Shown here piece by piece: positions 1-8,355 of a stretch of 64,000 nt of DNA. The notes under the pieces were generated by a model, which worked only from the letters and a program-made list of their open reading frames with translations, had not been told where the DNA came from and made no database searches. Made by a program: the position numbers and the translations under genes. Every line of letters starts with the position of its first letter. Positions within the stretch are counted from its first letter, which is position 1. The DNA is taken from NCBI GenBank assembly GCA_013298595.1, contig JAAFIG010000014.1, positions 47,908 to 111,907 on the forward strand, written 5' to 3'. The stretch is from Deinococcales bacterium. GTDB taxonomy: Bacteria > Deinococcota > Deinococci > Deinococcales > JAAFIG01.

Positions 1-1
1 G

Positions 2-241
2 CAAAATGCTGAAAGCCTTGGTTTAACTGGACTCGAGACATTCGATTTCGTCATTGGTGACGACCTCAAACCACGCCAAGACATCACTGCTCGAGTTACC
101 AGCCCCGATGGTAGCACTCGAGAAATTACGCTCTGGTGCCGCATTGACACACCAGTCGAAATTGATTATTACCGCAATGGTGGCATCTTGCAATTTGTAC
201 TACGGCAACTGGCAAGGGAAAGTATGGCAGTAAAAGCGTAA
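2..241 (+). CDS. acnA: Aconitate hydratase, C-terminal end (partial)
   Basis: The frame is open from the left edge and gives about 79 residues ending in the conserved aconitase C-terminus [19 protein letters not shown]. This is the domain-4 swivel region of AcnA-type aconitase, which isomerises citrate to isocitrate in the TCA cycle; the Fe-S and catalytic domains lie outside the window. An intrinsic terminator follows directly. The AcnA rather than AcnB type is inferred from the motif. The next gene has its own start beyond the terminator, so aconitase probably ends its transcript here. Confidence 0.9.
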   Translation, partial: QNAESLGLTGLETFDFVIGDDLKPRQDITARVTSPDGSTREITLWCRIDTPVEIDYYRNGGILQFVLRQLARESMAVKA

Positions 242-255
242 GCATCTATTTCTAT

Positions 256-290
256 AAGAGGCGCAACTTAGTGCGCCTCTTATTTGTTTG
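256..290 (+). terminator. Rho-independent terminator after aconitase
   Basis: Ten-bp stem AAGAGGCGCA (256-265) / TGCGCCTCTT (272-281) with a six-base loop, then a T-rich tail. It sits 14 nt after the aconitase stop codon and argues against a CPT start codon at 284. Confidence 0.85.
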
Positions 291-313
291 GTACAGAGTG
301 TAAAATCATTGAC

Positions 314-859
314 ATGGCACAAGTGATCTTTTTGAATGGTGCTTCCAGTTCAGGCAAAACAACGCTGACAAAAGCATTACAATCGCACCTCGAGAAGCCT
401 TATTTGCATTTTTCAGAGGATACATTCTTTTCGATGCTACCCGAAAAACCTTTGTCTCAAGATGAATTCATGACATATGGATTACGCGTCTATGAAGGTT
501 TTGCTCGAGCAGCAAAGGTAATGGTTGAATGCCAAAATAACTTAATTGTAGATACGGTGGCATGGCATCCTGAAAGCATGACGGGTTTTGTCCGTGCATT
601 CGCGGGAATAAAAGTGCTGGCAGTTGGAGTGCATTGCGATCTCGAGATCTTAGAGATACGCGAACAGCAACGAGGCAACCGCACTGCGGGATTGGCAAAA
701 AAGCAATTTGACCAAGTTCATGCCCAAGCACTTTATGACATTGAAATTGATACCTCCAAAATGAGTATTAAGCAGTGCGTAGAACTGATTTTGCAAGCCT
801 TTGAGCACCAAAAACCCAATCATGCGTTTGCCATAATGTACAAGCAACTTAAAAGCTGA
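314..859 (+). CDS. Chloramphenicol phosphotransferase-like (CPT family) P-loop kinase
   Basis: The product is 181 aa and opens with a beta-strand and Walker A motif GASSSGKT. Later it has the VGVHCDLEILEIREQQRG segment and a C-terminal YDIEIDTS motif, both typical of the CPT family. The founding member phosphorylates the 3-OH of chloramphenicol; most chromosomal relatives have no known substrate. I chose ATG 314, where the family's MxxVIFLNG start fits. A TTG at 284 in the same frame lies inside the preceding terminator tail. Cytosolic and monocistronic. A role in antibiotic resistance is not shown by the sequence. Confidence 0.8.
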   Translation: MAQVIFLNGASSSGKTTLTKALQSHLEKPYLHFSEDTFFSMLPEKPLSQDEFMTYGLRVYEGFARAAKVMVECQNNLIVDTVAWHPESMTGFVRAFAGIKVLAVGVHCDLEILEIREQQRGNRTAGLAKKQFDQVHAQALYDIEIDTSKMSIKQCVELILQAFEHQKPNHAFAIMYKQLKS

Positions 860-870
860 AGTTTGTTGCG

Positions 871-1650
871 TCAGTTTTGTCCCCACAAACCAACCATTGC
901 CGTTTCCAATCCAGCGAAATCGGATAAGCCTTTTGCTTCATAGCCCACTTCTCGAGCAGCTGTATCGCCATACAAACAAGCAAACTGCACAGGTTTCTCG
1001 AGGCTGGTTAAAAACGGCTGTATCACCGTTTGGCTGTACTCGAGATCATCTAAAGTCAAAGTCTGTTTTACTCCCGCGAACTGTAAAGCAAAACGTTCTT
1101 GTTGCAATTGCTCGAGCAAGGTTTTAGCTAAACCATGCTCGAGTTGCCACACAGCTCGAGCCACCACTGCACGAACTTCTAATCGCATCGTCTCGAGATT
1201 TGGTGAGTCTGAAACCCACAGTGGAACAACAAGCCAATCTTGAAGTAATTTTTCGGGGAAACGGAATCCAAAATCATTTAAGTAACGGTTTGTCCACCCG
1301 CCCTTTTGATCGTCTAGCAAGGTCAAACCAACTTTATAACTGACCTGATTGGTAAACACAGACTCGAGTTCAAGCAACACTTCTCGAGTTGCAGCTTCCA
1401 CATCCAGTGCCAACCAAGTCTCGAGCGCCAGATTGACATGTTCTTTAGCCATTGGATTTGCCGAAACCAGCGGAGGTAAAGACAAATCCGCAGTACGGTC
1501 AGCCTTGCCAACTGTGGCTGCGATGTACGCATCGAAACGTTCTTGTCCTCGAGGAACACGGTAGACCTCGAGCAGTTTTTCTAGGGTTGGCACAAACTCG
1601 AGTTTCACTAACTGAGTTTGCCGTAAAAACTCTTGGTTCACAATTGCCAA
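871..1650 (-). CDS. Conserved hypothetical protein, 259 aa
   Basis: I do not recognise a domain. The protein is soluble, acidic and Leu/Glu-rich, with no signal peptide, membrane segment or metal motif; the N-terminal part reads VYRVPRGQERFDAYI. The start is TTG at 1650 or GTG at 1641. The TAA of the upstream CIA30 gene lies in the same frame only three codons before the TTG, so no longer start is possible. The nine-base gap suggests co-transcription and translational coupling with the CIA30 gene. It converges with the CPT gene with 11 nt between the stop codons. Confidence 0.7.
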   Translation of the reverse strand: MAIVNQEFLRQTQLVKLEFVPTLEKLLEVYRVPRGQERFDAYIAATVGKADRTADLSLPPLVSANPMAKEHVNLALETWLALDVEAATREVLLELESVFTNQVSYKVGLTLLDDQKGGWTNRYLNDFGFRFPEKLLQDWLVVPLWVSDSPNLETMRLEVRAVVARAVWQLEHGLAKTLLEQLQQERFALQFAGVKQTLTLDDLEYSQTVIQPFLTSLEKPVQFACLYGDTAAREVGYEAKGLSDFAGLETAMVGLWGQN

Positions 1651-1659
1651 ATGGCGTAC

Positions 1660-2175
1660 TTATAACGCTTTAATCCAATCCAGCTCGAGTTTAAATTCTT
1701 CTGCTTTTTTATTAGCAATAATAAAACCAAAATGTTCGATATTGCTCGAGTCCAACACAGGGTTTCGCAAAGTATTGCCAAAACGGGTAGGTAGTAAGCT
1801 CTTAAAAGGTATATCCACCTCGAGCCACTGTCCAGCTTGGGTGTTAAATTCAAAACGATAAAGAATTCCTCGAGCCGAACCGGTTCCAATTTGAAAACCA
1901 TATCGCTTCCCATCGCCACGCACACGGATTCGTAAACTCGAGAAAGCACTGAGGTTATACTGTCCAGCCCCTGAACGCACGCTGGCAAAACCACCATTAT
2001 TCTCGAGCTTCACTCGCCCAGCAAACTCGAGATTACCTGCCACGATTTTAGCTGTGCTACTCGAGACTCCACCCATGACACCGTCATTGACAACATACCA
2101 AGTGGTTTGATTAGCTTGTAATTGGAAACTTGAAAGCGCCAATGTAAAAAGAGAAGCACTTAGAACTCGAATCAT
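1660..2175 (-). CDS. CIA30-family protein (NDUFAF1-like), exported
   Basis: The product is 171 aa: a signal peptide (about residues 1-21, ending in Ala-Asn) and then the CIA30 hallmark W-VVNDGVMGGVSSS. The family is a jelly-roll beta-sandwich. In mitochondria it assists complex I assembly; in bacteria its role is undefined, and a carbohydrate-binding-like fold is likely. The conserved LRIRVRGDGKRYGFQI and WLEVDIPF segments are present. A TAAACT -10-like box sits 6 nt before ATG 2175, so the mRNA may be leaderless. It is followed in frame by the 871-1650 gene. Confidence 0.85.
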   Translation of the reverse strand: MIRVLSASLFTLALSSFQLQANQTTWYVVNDGVMGGVSSSTAKIVAGNLEFAGRVKLENNGGFASVRSGAGQYNLSAFSSLRIRVRGDGKRYGFQIGTGSARGILYRFEFNTQAGQWLEVDIPFKSLLPTRFGNTLRNPVLDSSNIEHFGFIIANKKAEEFKLELDWIKAL

Positions 2176-2224
2176 GTCTCGAGTTTAATCCCATTGCTAG
2201 GATAAAAATAGCTTGTAGGTAACA

Positions 2225-2253
2225 AAAAGAATGGGCTTTACGCCCATTCTTTT
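2225..2253 (-). terminator. Rho-independent terminator of the lipoprotein gene
   Basis: Twelve-bp stem AAAAGAATGGGC (2225-2236) / GCCCATTCTTTT (2242-2253) with a five-base loop, immediately downstream of the stop codon at 2266 on the minus strand. Confidence 0.85.
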
Positions 2254-2265
2254 AAGCAACAAAGT

Positions 2266-3033
2266 TTAGAAAACTACGCCGATAACGTATGCGCTGGAAG
2301 CTCCGAAGTAGACTGTTAAAGTACCCTGAACAATAGCATTGTCGTAACTGAGTGTCATTTTAACTCGAGTATAATTGGGTTGATTATCTTTTAATAAGGT
2401 TTTGAGGCTACCCAATTTATCTGCATTGACTTGCACATTCAGTTCAGGTTTTTTGCCACTGCTATCGCCTTTAACTTTGACTTTATATTCGCATGGTTTA
2501 CCACTGATTTCAGTAAATTCTGCGGTACCAGTGACGGCAAAGTCTTGGATAACTGTGGTTGCGGAAGTCACAGGTACGTAATTCAGTGGATCAGCTGCGC
2601 TGACCAAACCAGCATCACTGGTCAGTAGTAGACTCGCTGTTAAATTACTGAGTTCAAAACTCGAGGGGCAGGTTTTACCGGCAGCTGCCACCAGAACAGC
2701 ATCAGCAATAGCGGCATCTTTGAAACCAATATCTTGACTTGCACCCCAAGTATCTAAACGATCCAAGTATTGTTTTGCATCAGCCGAAATAATGGAATCC
2801 TCGAATGTACCAATAAATGATTGCATACTTGGTTGTACTGCCTGAACAGTTAATCCAGATTGCACCAGACTGATTGGTCTGCCTTTACCATCAATACCTA
2901 AAGCACCCCCACCAGCACCAATATTTTGCCCAACAGCCCGTTCTTTATTGACCAATTGAATCGGAGGAGATTTAATGAGACCACACGACACCAGTAACGA
3001 TACAGCTGCCAAGCCAATGAATAATTTTTTCAT
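2266..3033 (-). CDS. Putative lipoprotein of unknown function, 255 aa
   Basis: It begins with a lipoprotein signal, MKKLFIGLAAVSLLVSC, with lipobox LVSC and acylated Cys at residue 17. The mature part is Gly/Ala/Ser-rich and beta-prone, with two further Cys (CPSSF and PCEYK) that could form a disulfide. No catalytic motif is seen. ATG 3033 is chosen because a GGAG sequence lies 8 nt upstream; a GTG nine bases earlier overlaps that site. It is followed by a strong terminator and is probably transcribed alone. CTCGAG copies are sparse here. Confidence 0.75.
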   Translation of the reverse strand: MKKLFIGLAAVSLLVSCGLIKSPPIQLVNKERAVGQNIGAGGGALGIDGKGRPISLVQSGLTVQAVQPSMQSFIGTFEDSIISADAKQYLDRLDTWGASQDIGFKDAAIADAVLVAAAGKTCPSSFELSNLTASLLLTSDAGLVSAADPLNYVPVTSATTVIQDFAVTGTAEFTEISGKPCEYKVKVKGDSSGKKPELNVQVNADKLGSLKTLLKDNQPNYTRVKMTLSYDNAIVQGTLTVYFGASSAYVIGVVF

Positions 3034-3091
3034 AGTGCACACTCCATACTGGCAAAGTATACTCGCAATGCGTCACAAAAGCGTTACAAAT

Positions 3092-6000
3092 CTATGAATT
3101 CTCTGATAATGCCAGCAACACGTCTCGAGCGAAAAGCCCAACACTGGTTGTTCGGTATTTGTCAGCCAGAATTCTCAGTGTCTGACGACGCTCAGGGGTA
3201 CTTGGTAAAAAGTTTTGTTGTAAAAAATCTAAGTACGCATTTCGTAAGGGTTGATCTAATCTGACTTCTGCTTTACATTCGCGTAATTGGTTTAAGATCA
3301 ACTGTGTATCGTAACCTAATCGCCAACCAGCATGGATACGCGCCACAAGCCAAAACCATGTTTGTTCAACATTTTCTTTTTCGGTCAATACCCAAGCTTT
3401 TTCATAATCACCAAAAGACAAGGCATATTGCGCTTCTAGTAAATGCAGATTATCAGCATCTTCGTGTTGCTCGAGTTTTGGTAAATCAAACACAAAACCA
3501 TCACCGAGTTCTAAGGTAATCCGCGCTTCCCAAACCTTGGCTGGTTGATCTTCACCAAAATGAATAACATCTTGAAAATGCTCTCGAGCTATTTCTAAGT
3601 TACCAAGCGCATATTCGACTTCGCCTAGATTAAAGAGAATACTCTTTTCAGGAGCAACTAAACCACTGCGTTGCGCTAATTCCCGAACTGTTTTGAATCG
3701 TTCTCGAGCATCATGAAAATCGCCATCTGACACAACTGTTAAAGCGATATTTGTTGAAATAGCCACTCGGGAGCGCACATCACCTGTTTTTTGTGCATAT
3801 TGGGCAGCTTTATCCCAGGCTTTTAAGGTTGCTGGATTGTCATTCATTAAGTAATAACAGGTTCCAAGTTCGTTCCAAGCCATTGCATTCAGGAAATCAT
3901 CGTGGCTATCTGTAGCTATTTTTGTAGCAATTGTTGCAAGTCGAGCGGCTCTTACAATATTGCCTAAAGCTTCCTCGAGTTTACATAATGCTAGAATTGC
4001 CCGCACGGTGCCTGATAGGTTTTGTGCTTGTTTACTGGCTCGTAATGCCTCGAGTCCGTGGCGTTTAGCTGCGAGGAAATCGTTTTTTAAGCGGTGAATC
4101 AGCGATAATTCTATCTCGGTTTCTTCGTAGTAAGGGTCGTCAATGCCACGCTGACCGATGATGTCTTTGGCTTTATCTACTGCACCAGCAAACCGCAACA
4201 CATTACCAAGTTTTAACCGTGTTTTAGCGATTAAATTGTTGCCCCCCTCGAGTTTATTAGCATTGTCAATCACGTATTGCATCATCTGCATGGCTTCTTC
4301 GTTACGCCCAGTGTGATCTAAAACTTCTCCGAGGTGATATCTGGCTTCAAAGGCGCTGAGTGGTTCGGTTGGTAGTTTTGTGGTTGCCTCAAGGGCTAAA
4401 CGGTAAGCGCGTTCGGCTTGAGAGTAGGCAAACGTGGCTTGGGCATTAGCACCTGCTTGTAAGGCTTTCTCGAGGGCAGTATCGAATTGTTCGGCATAAA
4501 AATAATGATGGGAAAGATCGAGTGGTTCAGCTCGAGTTTCGAGTAATGCTGCCGCTTTGCGGTGCAATCGGCGGCGTTTCAGGGAGATAATGCCATCTAA
4601 AAGAATATCGCTATACAGTGGGTGGGTAAACCTAAACCCTTCACCGTTACTACCTGGGATTTCGGTGGCAAGTCTGGCGCGAGTCAGGCTTTCTAAGGCT
4701 TCAAGTGCCGCATCGTCTGTCCATTCGAGCAGTTGTCGAACATCTTCGTATTGCCATGCTCTACCAAGCACACTAGCAGCTCGAGCAAATTCCAGAGATT
4801 CTGGTTTTAACGCTTCGATACGGTGTGCAAGTAAGTCGTTCAGGCTTTCTGGTAAACCTTCTATTGAATGGCTCCATTGGTAAATACCATTTTGCCGATA
4901 GACAGCCCCACTTTCCAACATGGCTTTGAGACGTTCCTCAAGCACCCATGGGTTACCTGCGGCATGTTGAACCAATTCTGTTTCGAGAGATGTGTCTATG
5001 TCGCTGTCAAGCCAAGCAGCCAGTAATTCTTGCATCGCTAAGTCTGACATTGGCGTTAATGCAACTTGCACCTTAGGACGAGTTAAGCCTTTTGGCAATG
5101 TTTGACCTTCAGGTAAATCCTCGAGCCGATAGGATAAAATTAAACGCGGTTTTTGGGCAGCTCGAGTGGCATGCGATAAAGCGGCTAAGGTACTATCGTC
5201 TGCCCAATGCAAATTCTCGAGCACCAACACCGTAATTTGACTAGTAAGTTCAATAAATTCAGTAAACGCTTCAAATAACCGCAACCGCGCTACTTCAGGC
5301 GGCAAGTTAGCATCACTGGCAACCGCTGCACCTAGTGAAGGCACAAGCCTCGAGAGTTCCTGACGAATGGTTTCTGGTAATTGATCTATAAAATTTTTAT
5401 GACTGCGTTGCAAATTACCAATCATTCTCGAGATTGCCCCAAATGGCGTTGGGTCGTCAGGGATAGCTTCACCAATAGCAAAACGAGTACCTGCTCCTCT
5501 GGCAGTATCAGCTAATGCTCGAATCAATCGTGATTTACCACTACCAACATCGCCTGTGACAGCGTAAATACCATAAACTGGTTCTGGTTCTTCAAGAATT
5601 GGTAATAACAAAGCGATTTCTTTATCACGACCAATTAATGGCGCGAGCAACAAAGCGTCAGCTCGAGCGACCTCATTGGAAATTGCTGCATCAAAAGGTT
5701 GAGTCAACATTGTCGCCAGCACATCACGGACAGCTAAAGCGCTCGGATAACGATCTGCTGGGTTTTTCTCGAGCAGCTTTAAGACCAATGCCTCGAGTGA
5801 AGCTGGAATCAGTGGATTGATACTTGAAGGTTTTGCCGGCGGGGCTTGAATATGCTGCATAATCACTTGGGCTAAACCATCACCCATAAAAGGTGGACGA
5901 CCCGTTAATGCCCAAAACAGCACCGCCCCAAAAGCATATAAATCCGCACGGTAATCGAGTTGCGCCCCTCGGCATTGCTCAGGAGCCATATACAACACCG

Positions 6001-6502
6001 TACCGACCACTGCTCCAGCTCGAGTTAAAGCCACGGTACCCTCAAGCGATTTAGCTAAACCAAAATCCATCAGTTTAGCTTCACCATCTAGGGTCACACG
6101 GATATTATCTGGTTTTAAATCGCGGTGAATAATACCTTGTCCATGCACCGCAGCTAACGCATTGGCAACACCTGCAAAGACTTGAATAATGCGTTCGACA
6201 CTGGGTTTAGTACTCACAAAATCGGTTAAATCTGTGCCACGCACATACTCCATCACCAAAAATGGCACACCTGCATCTTCGCCGTACCCAAGTACTTTGA
6301 CCACATTTGGATGCACTATCCGCTCGAGTGCTTTGGATTCACGACGTAAACGTGCACCGCCTTGCAATGCCACCATCTCATGTAATCGCTTTAAAGCAAC
6401 CAATTCACCTGTCACGGTATCCAATGCCAAAGAAACTCGTCCCATAGCACCAGCCCCGAGTTCTTTGACTATTTGATAACGAACCACTTCGGCAACAGAC
6501 AT
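3092..6502 (-). CDS. Giant Ser/Thr protein kinase with AAA-type ATPase and TPR domains, 1136 aa
   Basis: Residues 1-270 are a Hanks-type kinase: G-loop GAGAMGRV (16-23), Lys in ALKRLH (38), catalytic loop HRDLKPDN, then MDFGLAK and an APE-type MAPEQ motif. A STAND/AAA-like module follows from about residue 290, with Walker A GDVGSGKS and Walker-B-like VLVLENLHWAD. The C-terminal half is TPR-like helical repeats. There is no transmembrane segment, so it is cytosolic. Known relatives couple phosphorylation to NTPase signalling in Deinococcus, cyanobacteria and myxobacteria. The ligand is unknown. A possible TAATAG -10 lies 8 nt before the ATG. Confidence 0.93.
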   Translation of the reverse strand: MSVAEVVRYQIVKELGAGAMGRVSLALDTVTGELVALKRLHEMVALQGGARLRRESKALERIVHPNVVKVLGYGEDAGVPFLVMEYVRGTDLTDFVSTKPSVERIIQVFAGVANALAAVHGQGIIHRDLKPDNIRVTLDGEAKLMDFGLAKSLEGTVALTRAGAVVGTVLYMAPEQCRGAQLDYRADLYAFGAVLFWALTGRPPFMGDGLAQVIMQHIQAPPAKPSSINPLIPASLEALVLKLLEKNPADRYPSALAVRDVLATMLTQPFDAAISNEVARADALLLAPLIGRDKEIALLLPILEEPEPVYGIYAVTGDVGSGKSRLIRALADTARGAGTRFAIGEAIPDDPTPFGAISRMIGNLQRSHKNFIDQLPETIRQELSRLVPSLGAAVASDANLPPEVARLRLFEAFTEFIELTSQITVLVLENLHWADDSTLAALSHATRAAQKPRLILSYRLEDLPEGQTLPKGLTRPKVQVALTPMSDLAMQELLAAWLDSDIDTSLETELVQHAAGNPWVLEERLKAMLESGAVYRQNGIYQWSHSIEGLPESLNDLLAHRIEALKPESLEFARAASVLGRAWQYEDVRQLLEWTDDAALEALESLTRARLATEIPGSNGEGFRFTHPLYSDILLDGIISLKRRRLHRKAAALLETRAEPLDLSHHYFYAEQFDTALEKALQAGANAQATFAYSQAERAYRLALEATTKLPTEPLSAFEARYHLGEVLDHTGRNEEAMQMMQYVIDNANKLEGGNNLIAKTRLKLGNVLRFAGAVDKAKDIIGQRGIDDPYYEETEIELSLIHRLKNDFLAAKRHGLEALRASKQAQNLSGTVRAILALCKLEEALGNIVRAARLATIATKIATDSHDDFLNAMAWNELGTCYYLMNDNPATLKAWDKAAQYAQKTGDVRSRVAISTNIALTVVSDGDFHDARERFKTVRELAQRSGLVAPEKSILFNLGEVEYALGNLEIAREHFQDVIHFGEDQPAKVWEARITLELGDGFVFDLPKLEQHEDADNLHLLEAQYALSFGDYEKAWVLTEKENVEQTWFWLVARIHAGWRLGYDTQLILNQLRECKAEVRLDQPLRNAYLDFLQQNFLPSTPERRQTLRILADKYRTTSVGLFARDVLLALSENS

Positions 6503-6580
6503 CTCTGAGGCTATTATGCCTGTTAAAGCCTCAAGTTGCGAGGGGGGAAGCGAATTTGAACTTCAACTGAAAACTTGAGA

Positions 6581-7837
6581 TTAAATATCGTAAGTCACGC
6601 GTTTACTCAGCAAGCGATTTTGCAAAAGGGTAACCACAAAGACAATAACAAATAAAACAAATGCCATCGCACTGGCATAACTGTAATTACTATCACGAAA
6701 GCCTTTATCGTATAAGTATTTAACAATGGTGGTGGTGTCTTTAAGCTGACCACCATCTGGGGTTAAGACCAGAATTTGAGTGAACACTTGAAAGGCTCCA
6801 ATTAATCCTGTGATGGCAAGAAAAAACGTGGTGGCTGAAAGTAAGGGCCAAGTGATATGCCGAACCTTATCCCACCAACTTGCCCCATCTAAACTGGCAG
6901 CTTCGTAGTATTCAGGTGGAATGGTTTGTAAACCCGCTAATAAAATCACCACGCTATACCCAAGATGATGCCAGACACTCATCACCATGATCGAACACAA
7001 AGCAACACTGGGACCTGCTGCCCAAACGGGTAACTCGAGACCACTAAGCACAGCAAAAATTCCATTAGGGTTCTCGAGCCAAGCGATTTTTGTACCAATA
7101 GCTGCGTTAAGTAATCCGAATTCTGGGTGATAAATCCATTTCCAAACAGCCGCAGCAGCCGTTAATGCTGTGACATACGGCAAGAAATAAAGGGTGCGGA
7201 AGATTGTTAAGCCCCGAATTTTTTCGTTTAGCAAAATTGCAATCACCGTGGCTAAGAAAATCCCGATTGGTACTGTACCAACCACATACCAAAAACTATT
7301 GAGTAAACTCTGCCAAAAAACAGGATCACGCAACAAAGCCGCATAATTCTCGAGTCCGCTCCATTCAGGTGGTTTGAGGAAATTAAAATCACGTAAAAAA
7401 GACAAAAACAACGCATAAAACGCAGGAGCAAAATGCCAAACAATCAGTAATAACACCGCTGGGAAGACAAAAATCCAACCCCAAATATCGGCTTCGGCAG
7501 CTCGAGGTAATTTGGTTACTGTTAACAGTAATGGCACAATACTGGCAAAACCTGTTAATCCTGGTAATAACCATGCCCAACCACCAAGCAACACCGCCAC
7601 AAAGCTCGAGATACCAAGAGCAACCGTTACACCACTTGCCCAAGTTATTCCTGTACTACGAGCAGTCACCCAAGCCAAGGCTGCTAAGATCATGGCACTG
7701 CCCATTACCAGCAACAATGCAATCGTTCCAGATAAAAAACTCAGAGCTGTTGCTAAACCCAAACTCAGACTCGAGCAAGCAGCCACTGCAAACCAACCAA
7801 AGACATTTTCTGGAACTCGAGAAGAAACCATCTGCAT
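6581..7837 (-). CDS. Carbohydrate ABC transporter permease, MalF/UgpA type, orphan
   Basis: The product is 418 aa. A hydrophobic N-terminal region with about four TM segments (residues 10-110) precedes the usual six-TM permease core. The EAA loop EYYEAASLDGASWWDKVRHI is intact and would contact an MsmK-type ATPase. The partner MalG-type permease and sugar-binding protein usually follow such a gene, but here a kinase gene comes 78 bp downstream. Partners must be elsewhere, or the gene is a remnant of an operon. Start ATG 7837 has TATACT 6 nt upstream, suggesting a leaderless message. Confidence 0.9.
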   Translation of the reverse strand: MQMVSSRVPENVFGWFAVAACSSLSLGLATALSFLSGTIALLLVMGSAMILAALAWVTARSTGITWASGVTVALGISSFVAVLLGGWAWLLPGLTGFASIVPLLLTVTKLPRAAEADIWGWIFVFPAVLLLIVWHFAPAFYALFLSFLRDFNFLKPPEWSGLENYAALLRDPVFWQSLLNSFWYVVGTVPIGIFLATVIAILLNEKIRGLTIFRTLYFLPYVTALTAAAAVWKWIYHPEFGLLNAAIGTKIAWLENPNGIFAVLSGLELPVWAAGPSVALCSIMVMSVWHHLGYSVVILLAGLQTIPPEYYEAASLDGASWWDKVRHITWPLLSATTFFLAITGLIGAFQVFTQILVLTPDGGQLKDTTTIVKYLYDKGFRDSNYSYASAMAFVLFVIVFVVTLLQNRLLSKRVTYDI

Positions 7838-7884
7838 TTGTCAAGTATACCCAGAGCCGCTGGCATAGGGTATCATCTGCAACC
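7838..7884. promoter_or_regulatory. Divergent promoter region with two leaderless-type -10 boxes
   Basis: On the minus strand TATACT (7845-7850, preceded by TGG as an extended -10) lies 6 nt from the permease ATG. On the plus strand TATCAT (7871-7876) lies 8 nt from ATG 7885. Neither gene has a Shine-Dalgarno sequence in this 47-bp gap. Confidence 0.6.
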
Positions 7885-8337
7885 ATGCGTTACCTTTTTT
7901 TAATTGCAATACTACTCGGTGCCAGCTTAGCGGATGCTCGAAGCAGCAATGAAACCCGAGTTACCAGTATCATCAATGCCCTGCGTTCCAGTGGCGCTCG
8001 TTGCAACGGCAGCGGTGGAGTCCGACTAGGCACACTACGTTACAATGCCACACTCGCTCGAGCCGCTCGTCAACACGCCATTCATATGGGAAGTAAACGT
8101 TTTGTCTCACATTACTACCAAGGCATTGGACCACGCACTCGAGTTGCCCGAGCAGGGTACCGTTACAGCCGCATGTCCGAAATTATTTTCCTTGGTAATG
8201 GCGGCGCATCTCGGGCTGTTAACTGGTGGAAAAATTCGCGTATTCACTGCTGGGCAATGACCAATAGCAATTACACCGAAGTTGGAGCTGCTTATTTTAA
8301 TGGTGCTTGGGTTGTTGTTATGGCAAAACCGAGGTAA
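7885..8337 (+). CDS. Secreted CAP/SCP-superfamily protein
   Basis: The product is 150 aa with a signal peptide (MRYLFLIAILLGASLADA). The CAP-like domain begins with a helical NETRVTSIINALRSSGARC segment and continues with LARAARQHAIHMGSKRFVSH, which carries the first conserved His, and IHCWAMTNSNYTEVGAAYF, which matches the CAP C-terminal box. Two Cys could form a disulfide. Bacterial CAP proteins are extracellular with mostly unknown roles. ATG 7885 is preferred because it starts the signal peptide; the upstream in-frame extension overlaps the divergent permease. dnaB follows 18 nt later. Confidence 0.8.
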   Translation: MRYLFLIAILLGASLADARSSNETRVTSIINALRSSGARCNGSGGVRLGTLRYNATLARAARQHAIHMGSKRFVSHYYQGIGPRTRVARAGYRYSRMSEIIFLGNGGASRAVNWWKNSRIHCWAMTNSNYTEVGAAYFNGAWVVVMAKPR

Positions 8338-8355
8338 GACAGCGCCTAGCTACTT

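Noticed and set aside
284-313. Longer TTG start for the CPT-family gene
   Set aside because: It lies within the aconitase terminator tail and adds ten residues unlike the family N-terminus.
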